Below, in pieces: positions 38,205 through 46,224 of a stretch of DNA of 64,000 nt. Under the pieces are notes generated by a model. It did not search any database. It saw only the letters and a list, made by a program, of their open reading frames with translations, and was not told the DNA's origin. The position numbers and the translations under genes are program-made. Each line of letters begins with the position of its first letter. Position 1 is the first letter of the stretch. The DNA is taken from contig NZ_CAXBIB010000004.1 of the NCBI RefSeq assembly GCF_963975745.1, positions 124,001 to 188,000 on the forward strand. Reading direction: 5' to 3'. Origin of the DNA: Parvibaculum sp963975745 (GTDB taxonomy: Bacteria; Pseudomonadota; Alphaproteobacteria; Parvibaculales; Parvibaculaceae).

Positions 38205-39311
38205 TCAATGCGAATGCGCGGCGGCGTTCTTGCCCGCCTCGGCCTTGAGGAGGAAGGCATTGCCCGCGACATAGGATGCGCCTGCATCGAGCCCTTCGAG
38301 GATTTCGATGCGGACGCCGTCGCTCCGGCCGGTCTTCACCGGCGCCCGCTCGAAGGAGCCTTCCTCGCCCGGCACATAGACGAATGCCGCCGCACCGTCA
38401 TGGAGGATCGCCTCGCGCTTCACCGTCACCGGCGCCGCTAAGGGTTCCTGCATCACCGAGGCCGTAACAAAAAGTCCGGGCTGAAGATGGCCCTCCGGGT
38501 TCGCGACCGTCGCGCGGGCGAGTACGCTCTGCGTGTCCTGCGCGGCGATAGGCGACACATAGGAAATCACCGCCTCGACCTCGCCGCCGCCATTCTCCGA
38601 TGGAAAAACGACACGCTGTCCCTCGCGGATGAGGCCGGCATCGTGGCGATGAACCTGAAGATCGAGCCAGACGGTCGAAAGATCGGCGACGACCATCAGC
38701 GGATCGTCCGTTCCCGCGAACTGGCCGGGCACGACATTTCCGAGGATGACGCGCCCGGAAACGGAAGCGATGAGCGGATAGGCGCGCAGGCTCTCGTTGC
38801 TTTCAATGGTCGCCAGAATGTCTCCCCGCTCCACGCGGTCGCCAAGGCGCTTGTTCACACCGATCACGATCCCCGGAAAGCGCGGCACGACATGGACAAG
38901 CCTGTCGAGATCGGGCCTGACGATACCGAAAAGATTGAGCGAGGGGCGGAGCATGCCCGGCCCCGCCTCGGCGATTTCCAGCCGTGCGTTGCCGATCTGC
39001 GCAGGCGTCAGCGTTACATGACCATCTTCATGCTCGTCATGCTCGTCGTCATGGCTGTGCCCGTGGCCGCTCTCGTCATGTCCATCCTCTTCGTCGTGGC
39101 CGTGACCGTCATGGGCGTCCTCGCCATGAGCGTCGTGCTCCTCTTCGCTTTCACTCCCATCACGATGGTCGTGATGTTCCTCCACGGCCTTGTCGCCGCC
39201 ATGGTCATGATCGCGGTCGCCCTGTGCCAGGGCGGGCGATATGGCGAGGGCGACAGCCAGGCCCGAAGCGAGCAACCGGCGCGCCAGGATTTCCGTCTTG
39301 ATCGTTTTCAT
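38205..39311 (-). CDS. czcB: CzcB-type periplasmic adaptor with a His-rich N-terminal region
   Basis: The 368-residue membrane-fusion protein joins CzcA to CzcC. After a signal-like segment (LLASGLAVALAISPALAQG) it has a strongly His/Asp/Glu-rich stretch at about residues 30-98 (runs such as EEHHDHRDGSESEEEHDAHG and HSHDDEHDEHEDGH), then the lipoyl/barrel-sandwich and beta-barrel domains (RLVHVVPRFPGIVIGVNKRLGDRVERGD, GQFAGTDDPLMVVADLSTVWLDLQVH). The acidic His cluster should bind metal in the periplasm before handing it to the pump. Its ATG overlaps the czcC stop by 4 bp, so the two are coupled. Confidence 0.94.
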   Translation of the reverse strand: MKTIKTEILARRLLASGLAVALAISPALAQGDRDHDHGGDKAVEEHHDHRDGSESEEEHDAHGEDAHDGHGHDEEDGHDESGHGHSHDDEHDEHEDGHVTLTPAQIGNARLEIAEAGPGMLRPSLNLFGIVRPDLDRLVHVVPRFPGIVIGVNKRLGDRVERGDILATIESNESLRAYPLIASVSGRVILGNVVPGQFAGTDDPLMVVADLSTVWLDLQVHRHDAGLIREGQRVVFPSENGGGEVEAVISYVSPIAAQDTQSVLARATVANPEGHLQPGLFVTASVMQEPLAAPVTVKREAILHDGAAAFVYVPGEEGSFERAPVKTGRSDGVRIEILEGLDAGASYVAGNAFLLKAEAGKNAAAHSH

Positions 39312-40597
39312 TGTGCATCTCCTTCGGCCGCTTCTTCCTTGCCGGAAAGGCCGGTCAGAATTTCGATGGAGGCCAGCGCATTACGGCAGGCGAGAAGGGC
39401 CTCCGTTTCCTGCATCCGGCTGTCGGCGCTGGTCTGCAGCGCATCGAGAAGATCGAGTACGCCAAAACGGCCCGCGAGATAGCCTTCGCGGATTGCGGCG
39501 GATGTTTTTGCCGATGTGGGGACGACCGATCTGCCAAGCCGCTCCGCTTCACGGCAACGGCTGCTGTAGGTCTGATGCGACTGTTGCAATTCGCGGGCGA
39601 GTTCCACCCTCGTTCGCCGCGCATCGAGATCGGCTTGCACGACGCGGCTCGATGCGGCGTCGATATTGCCCTGATTGCGGTCGAAGACGGAGATAGGAAT
39701 GGAGACGGAGAAGAGGAACGCGCTTTCGTCCGTTCCTGCGAAATGGCGGGCGCCTGCGCCCAGCGTCACATCCGGATAGGCATTCGACTTTTCCAGGTCG
39801 AAGGCCGCGCGGCGCACACTCACGGTCTGTTGTCCGCCCAGCACCGCCGGATGGCTGTCGAGCATGGCTTCGAGTTCGTCGAGGCCGGGAAGCGGCGTTG
39901 CCGGAACGGCGAAAGCGCCCTCGGCGCGTAACGGACGATAGGCGCTCTCCGACCAGAGGGCGAGCAGTGTTTGCTGTGCCGTGCGCAACTCGGCCTGTTT
40001 CGTCCCCGCCCTGATCTCGGCGAGATCGAGTGCGAGCAATCCGCGATTGAGATCGGCTTCTGAAGAAGCTCCCCGTTCGAAGCGCTGACGCAGCGCCGGC
40101 ACGAGGCCGCGGACCCGCTCCGCCGCGGCCGAAGTCGTTTCCGCTTCTTGCTGTGCGGCAAGCAATCCGTTGAAGGCATGCGTTACCGCCTCGCGCAGGC
40201 GGCGCTCCACAACATCTCTTTCTGCGGCGGCGACCGCTTCCGAAAGGCGGGAGAGACGCTTCCTGTTTTCGCGCTTGCCGCCCGTTTCGATACGCTGCGT
40301 GAGGCCGAGCGTGACATCCGCCTCCTCCGTGCCGCGATAGAGGCCGGAGCCGAGCACATTCTCGACTTCGAGGCCGAGTTCGGGATTGGGCGGAAGCCCC
40401 GCTTGCCGCGCTTCTGCGGTTCGTTCACCGATTGCCTCGAAAGCGATGCGCGCCTGCGTGTTCTGCGACAGCGCGATGGCGATGGCTTCGTCGAGCGTTA
40501 CCGATGCCGTGTCCGACGCGAACACCGGCATCGCGAGTCCCGCCGACAGAAAAATGCCGGACAGGGCTCTCCGCCAAGGGCGGAATGAACCTTTCAT
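39308..40597 (-). CDS. czcC: CzcC-type outer-membrane efflux channel
   Basis: The 429-residue TolC-family protein has a signal segment (FRPWRRALSGIFLSAGLAMPVFA), then two OEP repeats: SVTLDEAIAIALSQNTQARIAFEAIGERTAEARQAGLPPNPELGLEVENVLGSG and, in the second half, LDSHPAVLGGQQTVSVRRAAFDLEKSNAYPDVTLGAGARHF. It forms the trimeric exit duct of the Czc system. It is encoded between the small periplasmic protein and czcB, with the 4-bp overlap to czcB as above. Confidence 0.94.
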   Translation of the reverse strand: MKGSFRPWRRALSGIFLSAGLAMPVFASDTASVTLDEAIAIALSQNTQARIAFEAIGERTAEARQAGLPPNPELGLEVENVLGSGLYRGTEEADVTLGLTQRIETGGKRENRKRLSRLSEAVAAAERDVVERRLREAVTHAFNGLLAAQQEAETTSAAAERVRGLVPALRQRFERGASSEADLNRGLLALDLAEIRAGTKQAELRTAQQTLLALWSESAYRPLRAEGAFAVPATPLPGLDELEAMLDSHPAVLGGQQTVSVRRAAFDLEKSNAYPDVTLGAGARHFAGTDESAFLFSVSIPISVFDRNQGNIDAASSRVVQADLDARRTRVELARELQQSHQTYSSRCREAERLGRSVVPTSAKTSAAIREGYLAGRFGVLDLLDALQTSADSRMQETEALLACRNALASIEILTGLSGKEEAAEGDAQ

Positions 40598-40652
40598 GGA
40601 TCACCTGTAGATAAAAGACATCGGGCGTCCCCGGACGGGAACGCGTTCAGGC

Positions 40653-40970
40653 TCAGGCGATCGCTATTTCTGGAGGGGGACCTTCGGGATAAAGCAGCCG
40701 GCTTGCAGCACTTTCGTCACCGGAAACGGGAACATGGCTCGTCGCGAGCGTCACCAGGAACTCGCTTCGGGGCACAAGCACGACATGCTGGAGAATGTGG
40801 CAGACATCGCAGATCGAGCCGGAAGTGGAATCCGCAGCGCGCTCCGTTCCTGTCGCATGAACGATGGCCTCGTTCGCCTCACCATAGAACGAGTCGGCGG
40901 ATGCGCCAGCGGACAGGCACCCCCACAAAAGGCTGACGACAATGAGCTGGGCGAGGAAACGGGACATCAT
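40653..40970 (-). CDS. Small secreted protein of the czc operon
   Basis: The 105-residue product starts with a signal peptide (MMSRFLAQLIVVSLLWGCLSAGASA) and contains a CxxC-His motif, SICDVCHILQHVVLV, near residues 52-66, which could bind metal in the periplasm. It lies 55 bp upstream of czcC. Small proteins with CxxC or His motifs often precede metal efflux operons (DUF2946-like), but I cannot prove that membership. It is probably an accessory metal-binding or regulatory factor. Confidence 0.65.
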   Translation of the reverse strand: MMSRFLAQLIVVSLLWGCLSAGASADSFYGEANEAIVHATGTERAADSTSGSICDVCHILQHVVLVPRSEFLVTLATSHVPVSGDESAASRLLYPEGPPPEIAIA

Positions 40971-41092
40971 GCGATACTGACCAATTCTCGCGAAATTTCA
41001 ACCCGTTCAGCCGAACGTTGCGAAAAGCCACATATGGAACCCGGGAGCGCGTTATCAACCTGAATGCGTGAAGGACATACCGGTGTGGGAGA

Positions 41093-41503
41093 CTACGAGC
41101 CTGCTGTTGATAGCGACTCGATGATTCTGCAGTCGGCAACTATCCCGCATTCGCACCGATCTATAATCCTGTCGAGTTCACCCTTGAGCGCGATAAGGTC
41201 GCTTATCTTTCTCTCGACCTCGTTTCGACGTTCCCTGGCAACTGCATCGACGGCCGCACAGGACTGGCTGCGGTCGTCGGCGAGCATCAATAGCGTCCTG
41301 ACCTGGTCGAGCGAGAAGCCGAGGTCGCGGGCACGCCTGATGAAGCTCAACCGGTCGAGATGTTCCTGTTCATAGGCACGATAATTGCCGTCGGTGCGCG
41401 AAGGTTCCGGCAAGAGACCGTTCTTCTCATAGAAGCGGATCGTCTCGACTTTGGTGCCCGTCTGCCGCGCCAGATGGCCGATTGTCAGGATTTCCCGGTT
41501 CAT
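41093..41503 (-). CDS. MerR-family metal-responsive regulator (CadR/PbrR/ZntR-like)
   Basis: The 136-residue regulator has the MerR winged helix (LTIGHLARQTGTKVETIRFYEKNGLLPEPSRTDGNYRAY, residues 6-44), a long dimerisation helix, and a metal loop with cysteines at 82, 117, 119 and 125 (SCAAV; RCECGIVADCRII). That set suits Cd/Pb/Zn sensing in the CadR/PbrR group rather than Cu. It is divergent from the ZntA-type ATPase; its ATG (41503) is 7 bp from the 10-1-10 palindrome in the shared promoter. It should activate the ATPase, and perhaps the czc operon 122 bp downstream on its own strand. Confidence 0.93.
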   Translation of the reverse strand: MNREILTIGHLARQTGTKVETIRFYEKNGLLPEPSRTDGNYRAYEQEHLDRLSFIRRARDLGFSLDQVRTLLMLADDRSQSCAAVDAVARERRNEVERKISDLIALKGELDRIIDRCECGIVADCRIIESLSTAGS

Positions 41504-41506
41504 CGC

Positions 41507-41537
41507 TTGACCCTGTAGTTACTACAGGGTCTATCTA
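41507..41537 (+). promoter_or_regulatory. MerR-type promoter with 19-bp spacer and perfect operator
   Basis: TTGACC (41507-41512) and TATCTA (41532-41537) are separated by 19 bp, the long spacer that MerR proteins correct by bending DNA. Between them lies ACCCTGTAGT-T-ACTACAGGGT (41510-41530), a perfect 10-1-10 palindrome. It drives the ATPase at 41570 and overlaps the start region of the divergent regulator. Confidence 0.9.
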
Positions 41538-41569
41538 GTGCGTCACATCGAGTTTGTCGAGGTGACATC

Positions 41570-43696
41570 ATGGCGGCGACACGCCCCTACAAGCTGTATA
41601 TCGACGGCATGGATTGCGCCGCCTGCGCATTGAAAATCGAAAAGGCGATGTACCACCTGCCCGGCGTGAGCGATGTCGATGTCAGCCATGCAAACGGAAC
41701 GCTTGCGCTGCAACTGGATGAGGATCGTACCGCATCGTTCCTCATAGAGGAGAGAGTTCGATCGCTTGGCTACATCCCATTGGCCGGTCATGTGGAGCCG
41801 GAAGCGAGAATACCCCGAAAGCGCGCCAGGGAGCCTTTGTGCAAGGGGCGCAAGAGCCGACTCGTCCTTTTGACCGGCGCCCTCTTCGCACTTGCCTTCG
41901 CGATGGCGCAGATCTTTCCCGAACGGGAACAATGGCTTTATTCGGGCGCCGCGCTTTTAAGCGTCATTCCCTTTGCGAGGCGCGCTGTTGCCGGAGCAAT
42001 GTCCGGCTCGCCTTTTACTATCGAGACGCTGATGACGATTGCGGTGCTCGGTGCGGTCGTCATCGGAGAGGCCGAGGAAGCTGCCGTCGTCATTTTCCTG
42101 TTCGCGGTCGGAGAGCTGCTCGAAACCGTCGCGGCCGGCCGGGCGCGAGCGGGCATCAAGGCGCTGATCGACCTCGTGCCGCGCGTGGCGTTTTGCGAGC
42201 GTAACGGCACGGTCGAAAAAGTCGCGGCGGAAGATCTGGTTGTTGGCGATGTCGTCGTAGTGCGGCCCGGCGACCGTGTTCCTTCCGACGGCACGGTGAT
42301 CGACGGCATATCGGAGGTCGACGAAGCGCCAGTGACCGGCGAGTCCGTGCAGGCACTCAAGAAAGCAGGTTCGACGGTCTATGCCGGCAGCATCAACGCC
42401 AATGGCGAGCTGCGTGTCTCGATCGACCGTGTCACGTCCGACAACACGATTACACGCATCATCCACATGGTTGAGAAAGCCCAGGAATCAAAGGCGCCGA
42501 CCGCGCGCCTGATCGACCGCTTCAGCCGGTGGTATACGCCGGGTGCAATGGTTGTGGCGGCTCTGATCGTCATGGTTCCACCACTCGCCTTTGACGGCGA
42601 CTGGATGACGTGGACCTATCGGGGACTTGCCACGCTGCTGATCGCCTGCCCCTGCGCACTCGTCATCTCGACGCCCGCGGCAATCGCCTCGGGCCTTGCC
42701 GCCGGAGCGCGGCGGGGATTGTTGATCAAGGGGGGTGCGGCGCTCGAAACGCTTGGCAAGGTCAGGACCGTTGCTTTCGACAAGACCGGAACGCTGACAC
42801 GCGGCTGCCCGCAGGTAACGGATGTCGTGCCGGTCATGGGTAGTGAAGATTCGGTGTTGGCGGTAGCGGCAGCGGTCGAGCGCAACACCAGTCACCCGCT
42901 CGGTCGCGCGATCGTCGAGGTGGCGGTGATGCGCGGGCTGGACATGCCGGCTACCTTCGGCGGCGGCACCGCAACACCTGGCAAGGCAGTGACGGTGCGG
43001 CTAGAAACCGGCTTTGCTTCTGTCGGTTCACCCCGTTATGCTGCGGAGCAGACTGCCATCGCCGCCGAGGTCGCAGAGAAGATCGCGACGCTGGAAAGCG
43101 AGGGCAAGACGGTTGTCGTGCTCCTGTCGGAAAAAGCCGTCGAGGGATTGATTGCACTTCGCGACGAACCGCGTGAAGACGCGATGGAGGGCGTGAAGAG
43201 GCTGACGGAGCGTGGCATCCGTGCCTTGATGCTGACCGGCGACAACCTGCGCACGGCCAACGCCATTGCGGGTCACCTCGGCATGGAGGCGAGTGCCGAG
43301 CTTCTGCCGGACGCCAAGCTCGCCGAAATCAGCCGGCTTAAAGAGGATGGCCCTGTCGTCATGGTGGGAGACGGCATCAATGACGCGCCCGCGCTCGCTG
43401 CGGCCTCGGTCGGCGTTGCCATGGGTGTCGGCACCGATGTCGCGCTGGAGACGGCGGACGCCGCACTCCTGAAAAATCGGGTAACGGGCGTCGCCGATCT
43501 CATCGACCTGTCGCAGGCGACCCTTGGCAACATCCGGCAGAACATCGCAATCGCGCTGGGATTGAAGGCCGTCTTCCTCGCAACGACTCTTCTCGGCGTC
43601 ACAACGTTGTGGATGGCGATCCTCGCGGATACGGGTGCTACTGTGCTTGTTACAGCCAACGCGCTGCGTCTTCTTGTTCGCGAGCCATCGAAATAG
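41570..43696 (+). CDS. zntA: ZntA/CadA-type P1B-2 heavy-metal ATPase
   Basis: The 708-residue ATPase exports Zn2+, Cd2+ or Pb2+ from the cytoplasm. It has one N-terminal HMA domain with GMDCAAC (Cys16, Cys19), the sixth-helix CPC motif (LLIACPCALVISTPAAIASGLAAGARRG), the TGES loop (PVTGESVQ), the aspartyl phosphate motif DKTGTLTRG, the SHPLG motif of P1B pumps (NTSHPLGRAIVE), and GDGINDAPALA. CPC with the following ALVISTP is typical of Zn/Cd/Pb pumps. It is under the divergent MerR promoter and differs in class from the SPC ATPase at 32380. Confidence 0.95.
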   Translation: MAATRPYKLYIDGMDCAACALKIEKAMYHLPGVSDVDVSHANGTLALQLDEDRTASFLIEERVRSLGYIPLAGHVEPEARIPRKRAREPLCKGRKSRLVLLTGALFALAFAMAQIFPEREQWLYSGAALLSVIPFARRAVAGAMSGSPFTIETLMTIAVLGAVVIGEAEEAAVVIFLFAVGELLETVAAGRARAGIKALIDLVPRVAFCERNGTVEKVAAEDLVVGDVVVVRPGDRVPSDGTVIDGISEVDEAPVTGESVQALKKAGSTVYAGSINANGELRVSIDRVTSDNTITRIIHMVEKAQESKAPTARLIDRFSRWYTPGAMVVAALIVMVPPLAFDGDWMTWTYRGLATLLIACPCALVISTPAAIASGLAAGARRGLLIKGGAALETLGKVRTVAFDKTGTLTRGCPQVTDVVPVMGSEDSVLAVAAAVERNTSHPLGRAIVEVAVMRGLDMPATFGGGTATPGKAVTVRLETGFASVGSPRYAAEQTAIAAEVAEKIATLESEGKTVVVLLSEKAVEGLIALRDEPREDAMEGVKRLTERGIRALMLTGDNLRTANAIAGHLGMEASAELLPDAKLAEISRLKEDGPVVMVGDGINDAPALAAASVGVAMGVGTDVALETADAALLKNRVTGVADLIDLSQATLGNIRQNIAIALGLKAVFLATTLLGVTTLWMAILADTGATVLVTANALRLLVREPSK

Positions 43697-43759
43697 GTGA
43701 GTTAGGAGCTGTGGAAGCCCAGGCGTCCTGCAAGAGACGACGTGCAACAACAGGAAGAC

Positions 43760-44905
43760 ATGAGGATGATACCGGAGGTTGTGCATCCCGATGATGGCCG
43801 AACGGCGGAGCTTTGGGCGAAGACGTTCGATGTGCTGGTCATCGGTGCCGGGCAGGCGGGCCTCGCCGCGGGGTATCGTCTTGCCGGAACGGGATGCTCC
43901 TTTCTGATTGTAGATCGCCAAGCCCGTATCGGAGACAGCTGGCGCGGACGCTACGATTCACTCACCCTGTTTACGCCACGGGCTTTCAGTATGCTCCCGG
44001 GGCTCTCTCTCGATGGTGCGCCGGATGGCTATCCAACACGCGATGAGTTCGCCGACTATCTTGAGACCTATGCAGATTATTTTGATCTGCCCGTCCTTTC
44101 CGGCAACGGGGTGAAACAACTCCGGTTACGGGCCGGGCGCTTCGAGGCAACGCTCGACGATGGACGGAAAATCGCAGCCAGAGCCGTGATTGTCGCTACG
44201 GGTGCCTTCCAGAAGTCCCGGATTCCGCCGGTTGCCGCCGATTTCGACAACACCGTCAAGCAACTGACACCGGACACCTATCGCAATCCCGGTGATGTTC
44301 CGCGAGGCGCTGTCCTGGTGGCTGGAGACGGAGCGTCGGGGCGCGATATTGCCGCCGAGCTATCGGTGACCCACAATGTCGCGCTTGCAACGGGCCGGAG
44401 ACGCCGGCTGTTTCCCGAACGCATCCTCGGCAAAAGCACATGGTGGTGGTTGAGGATTCTCGGATTGATGAAAGCGAAACCGGGCTCGCTTGCGGGCCGC
44501 CTGATGCGCCGCACCGACCCCTTCCCCGACCGGGGGCGTAGTCTCGACGATTTACGGGTCCTGGGTGTCGCGGTTGTCCCCCGCCTCGTCGGTGCCGATG
44601 GCCGGACCGCATTCTTTGCCGATGGATCGACGCGGGAGTTGAACTGTGTCATCTGGTGTGCCGGCTATCATGGCGACAACGCATGGCTTGATATCCCCGG
44701 CACGAAGGATCCACACGGCCGCTTCCAGCACGAAGGCGGACGAACCTCCGTCCCCGGTCTTTTTCATCTTGGCTTGCCCTGGCAACGCAACCGTGCCTCT
44801 GCGCTCGTGATGGGAATAGAAGAAGACGCGGCGGAAATCGTCGCATTCGTTCGAGACTATCTGAATGTACCTATGACCCAAACTCAGGTTATTCGACCGG
44901 GTTGA
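43760..44905 (+). CDS. CzcO/TrkA-like FAD-NAD(P) flavoprotein monooxygenase-type oxidoreductase
   Basis: The 381-residue protein has an N-terminal FAD motif (VLVIGAGQAGLAAGYRLAGTG, GxGxxG) and a second dinucleotide motif (VLVAGDGASGRDIAAELS, near residue 170) as in flavin monooxygenases. DSWRGRYDSLTLFTPRAFSMLPGLSLDGAPDGYPTRDEFADYLETYA is the block usual in the CzcO-like family. The ATG at 43760 follows an AGGAAG sequence; a GTG at 43742 is possible. It lies 63 bp after the ATPase on the same strand, probably one transcript. Its substrate in metal loci is not known; no arsenic genes are here, so ArsO is unlikely. Confidence 0.8.
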   Translation: MRMIPEVVHPDDGRTAELWAKTFDVLVIGAGQAGLAAGYRLAGTGCSFLIVDRQARIGDSWRGRYDSLTLFTPRAFSMLPGLSLDGAPDGYPTRDEFADYLETYADYFDLPVLSGNGVKQLRLRAGRFEATLDDGRKIAARAVIVATGAFQKSRIPPVAADFDNTVKQLTPDTYRNPGDVPRGAVLVAGDGASGRDIAAELSVTHNVALATGRRRRLFPERILGKSTWWWLRILGLMKAKPGSLAGRLMRRTDPFPDRGRSLDDLRVLGVAVVPRLVGADGRTAFFADGSTRELNCVIWCAGYHGDNAWLDIPGTKDPHGRFQHEGGRTSVPGLFHLGLPWQRNRASALVMGIEEDAAEIVAFVRDYLNVPMTQTQVIRPG

Positions 44906-45011
44906 GGTGACCTGTTTCTATGTCTTGTGGGTCTTGGGGTGTGGCTTTCCCATAGCAATTGCACGAGCACTCCGAGTCTCTGCGTAAACTTCGGCATCGA
45001 TACCCGCGCCA

Positions 45012-45620
45012 TCAAATCCCCCTGGCGAGACTGGCGACGGCCTGAGGATCCCGTCCCTCGATCAGCCACTGCCTCGGCGTCATGGGTTCTTCGGATTCGT
45101 CGACGAGATCGGGTTGTTCGCTCTCGAAGAAACCGGCGATCTCGATCGGCAGGGCCGTTTCCCGGATTGCCTTCAGAACGATGGCAAGCCCGGGCAACTC
45201 GCTTTCCCCGGCAAACTGGAATGACGGAATGAGCCACGCGTTCGCTCTTTTGACACCGATCAGCGTCCGCTCAGAGAGGTGCTGGCGCAGCCGGCGGCCG
45301 GAAATACCTAGAACCCTCGCCGCCTGCGCCGGCGACAGCGCTGTTGCGAGGAGAGTGCCCTCGAGAATGGCCGTCCGCACGATCGGACGATAGAACGTCC
45401 CGGAGCGATCGACCGATACACCGACGGATTCGAGAGCTTTCCGTTCGGCATCGGTCAGAGGCTTGTTTTGCTCGCGCCCCGGATCGTATCGCTCCGCTAT
45501 CGCCTCTGCGGCATCGGCAAAAGACTCCATCAGAACCCTCCGGATATCCGCGGGAAGCCTGTCCAGCTGCTCAGCCAGTCTGGCAGCGGCCTTTTGTTCG
45601 GTGCTGGATGCCTTTGACAT
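45012..45620 (-). CDS. DNA-binding antitoxin-like protein without a visible toxin partner
   Basis: The 202-residue product (ATG 45620, AGGAG upstream) has a helical N-terminus (LAEQLDRLPADIRRVLMESFADAAEAIAERYD), a helix-turn-helix-like middle (LSPAQAARVLGISGRRLRQHLSERTLIGVKRANAWLIPSFQF), and a tail EEPMTPRQWLIEGRDPQAVASLARGI that resembles the toxin-binding end of Xre/MbcA/ParS (DUF2384) antitoxins. No RES-type toxin gene follows: downstream is the convergent flavoprotein gene after about 106 bp. It may be an orphan antitoxin or an unrelated regulator. Confidence 0.6.
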   Translation of the reverse strand: MSKASSTEQKAAARLAEQLDRLPADIRRVLMESFADAAEAIAERYDPGREQNKPLTDAERKALESVGVSVDRSGTFYRPIVRTAILEGTLLATALSPAQAARVLGISGRRLRQHLSERTLIGVKRANAWLIPSFQFAGESELPGLAIVLKAIRETALPIEIAGFFESEQPDLVDESEEPMTPRQWLIEGRDPQAVASLARGI

Positions 45621-45758
45621 GGAAGCGCTCCTGCGGCGCTGGGGAATGACATTGCCGGGTTCTTCATGGCCTGCCATTCGGGTGACGGGATAGCGGCGGC
45701 TTCTGCGCGCTTGCCGTGCCGATTGCTGTTTTACCGGCGTTCTCCGCCTGCTCTGCGC

Positions 45759-45805
45759 TTTAATCTGCGGTTCCGGACATATTTTGTCCGGAACCGCAGA
45801 TTAAA
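45759..45805. repeat. Palindrome B, right edge of the heavy-metal island
   Basis: A perfect palindrome: 21-bp arms (TTTAATCTGCGGTTCCGGAC plus A at 45759-45779, and its complement at 45785-45805) around TATTT. It is the clean version of palindrome A at 31114-31158. No T-run follows, which argues against a simple terminator. Confidence 0.85.
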
Positions 45806-45817
45806 TCCCGCCCGGCA

Positions 45818-46165
45818 TCAGGCCTGTATCCATTTCGCCATTGCCGGAGATGGCGATCCGAGCCTGTAGAAGCGGGAGAGAGTTCGGGCCCATCCGAGGT
45901 CGGGGGCGAACACACAGAGGTCCGACGTCATGGCTGTCGTCGCTCCGAGAAGGGGATGACCCGTGACCTTTCCCTGCAGCGCGGCCACGCCACGCTGGAC
46001 GAATGAATAATCGTCGATGAAGGGAGCGTCCTCGAGGTCTTCGAATGACGGCAGGACGCCGGCTCTCAGCCATTCGAGATCGACGCAGAGCTCTTTCAGC
46101 CGCGCCAGTTCCTCATTCAGGTGGTTCGTTCGCAGAACACCTTCCCGTCCTACATAGATGACCAT
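45818..46165 (-). CDS. Small uncharacterised protein behind an SOS-like box
   Basis: The 115-residue protein (ATG 46165: MVIYVGREGVLRTNHLNEELARLKELCVDLEWLR) ends ...LGWARTLSRFYRLGSPSPAMAKWIQA, 12 bp before palindrome B. It lacks a signal peptide and membrane segments. It recalls a family of small alphaproteobacterial proteins of unknown function (DUF6634-like), which I cannot confirm. A GTTC-N7-GTTC box sits 45 bp upstream, so expression during DNA damage is plausible. A longer frame exists to 46402 but would include that box. Confidence 0.6.
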   Translation of the reverse strand: MVIYVGREGVLRTNHLNEELARLKELCVDLEWLRAGVLPSFEDLEDAPFIDDYSFVQRGVAALQGKVTGHPLLGATTAMTSDLCVFAPDLGWARTLSRFYRLGSPSPAMAKWIQA

Positions 46166-46209
46166 GTCCGTCCTCCTTGTTGATCGGAGGCAGGCTAAGG
46201 GCACCATTA

Positions 46210-46224
46210 GAACATAACAAGAAC
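46210..46224 (-). promoter_or_regulatory. Alphaproteobacterial LexA (SOS) box
   Basis: On the minus strand GTTC-TTGTTAT-GTTC matches the alphaproteobacterial LexA consensus GTTC-N7-GTTC exactly. It is 45-59 bp upstream of the ATG at 46165, a normal operator distance. Confidence 0.65.

Larger units (their letters stand above)
31114..45805. mobile_element. Putative heavy-metal resistance island bounded by two palindromes
   Basis: Between palindrome A and palindrome B lie only metal-transport genes, their MerR regulator, a universal stress protein, a CzcO-like flavoprotein and an antitoxin-like gene. A metal exporter remnant is broken at the left palindrome and an uncharacterised gene ends 12 bp beyond the right one. 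No integrase or transposase lies inside, so movement would need a recombinase supplied in trans. The element status is inference from the paired sites and gene content. Confidence 0.5.

Noticed and set aside
36070..38274. Very long plus-strand open frame opposite czcA
   Set aside because: It mirrors the codon structure of czcA in high-GC DNA and has a His/Arg/Asp-rich composition without domains; the minus-strand reading is a clear CzcA.
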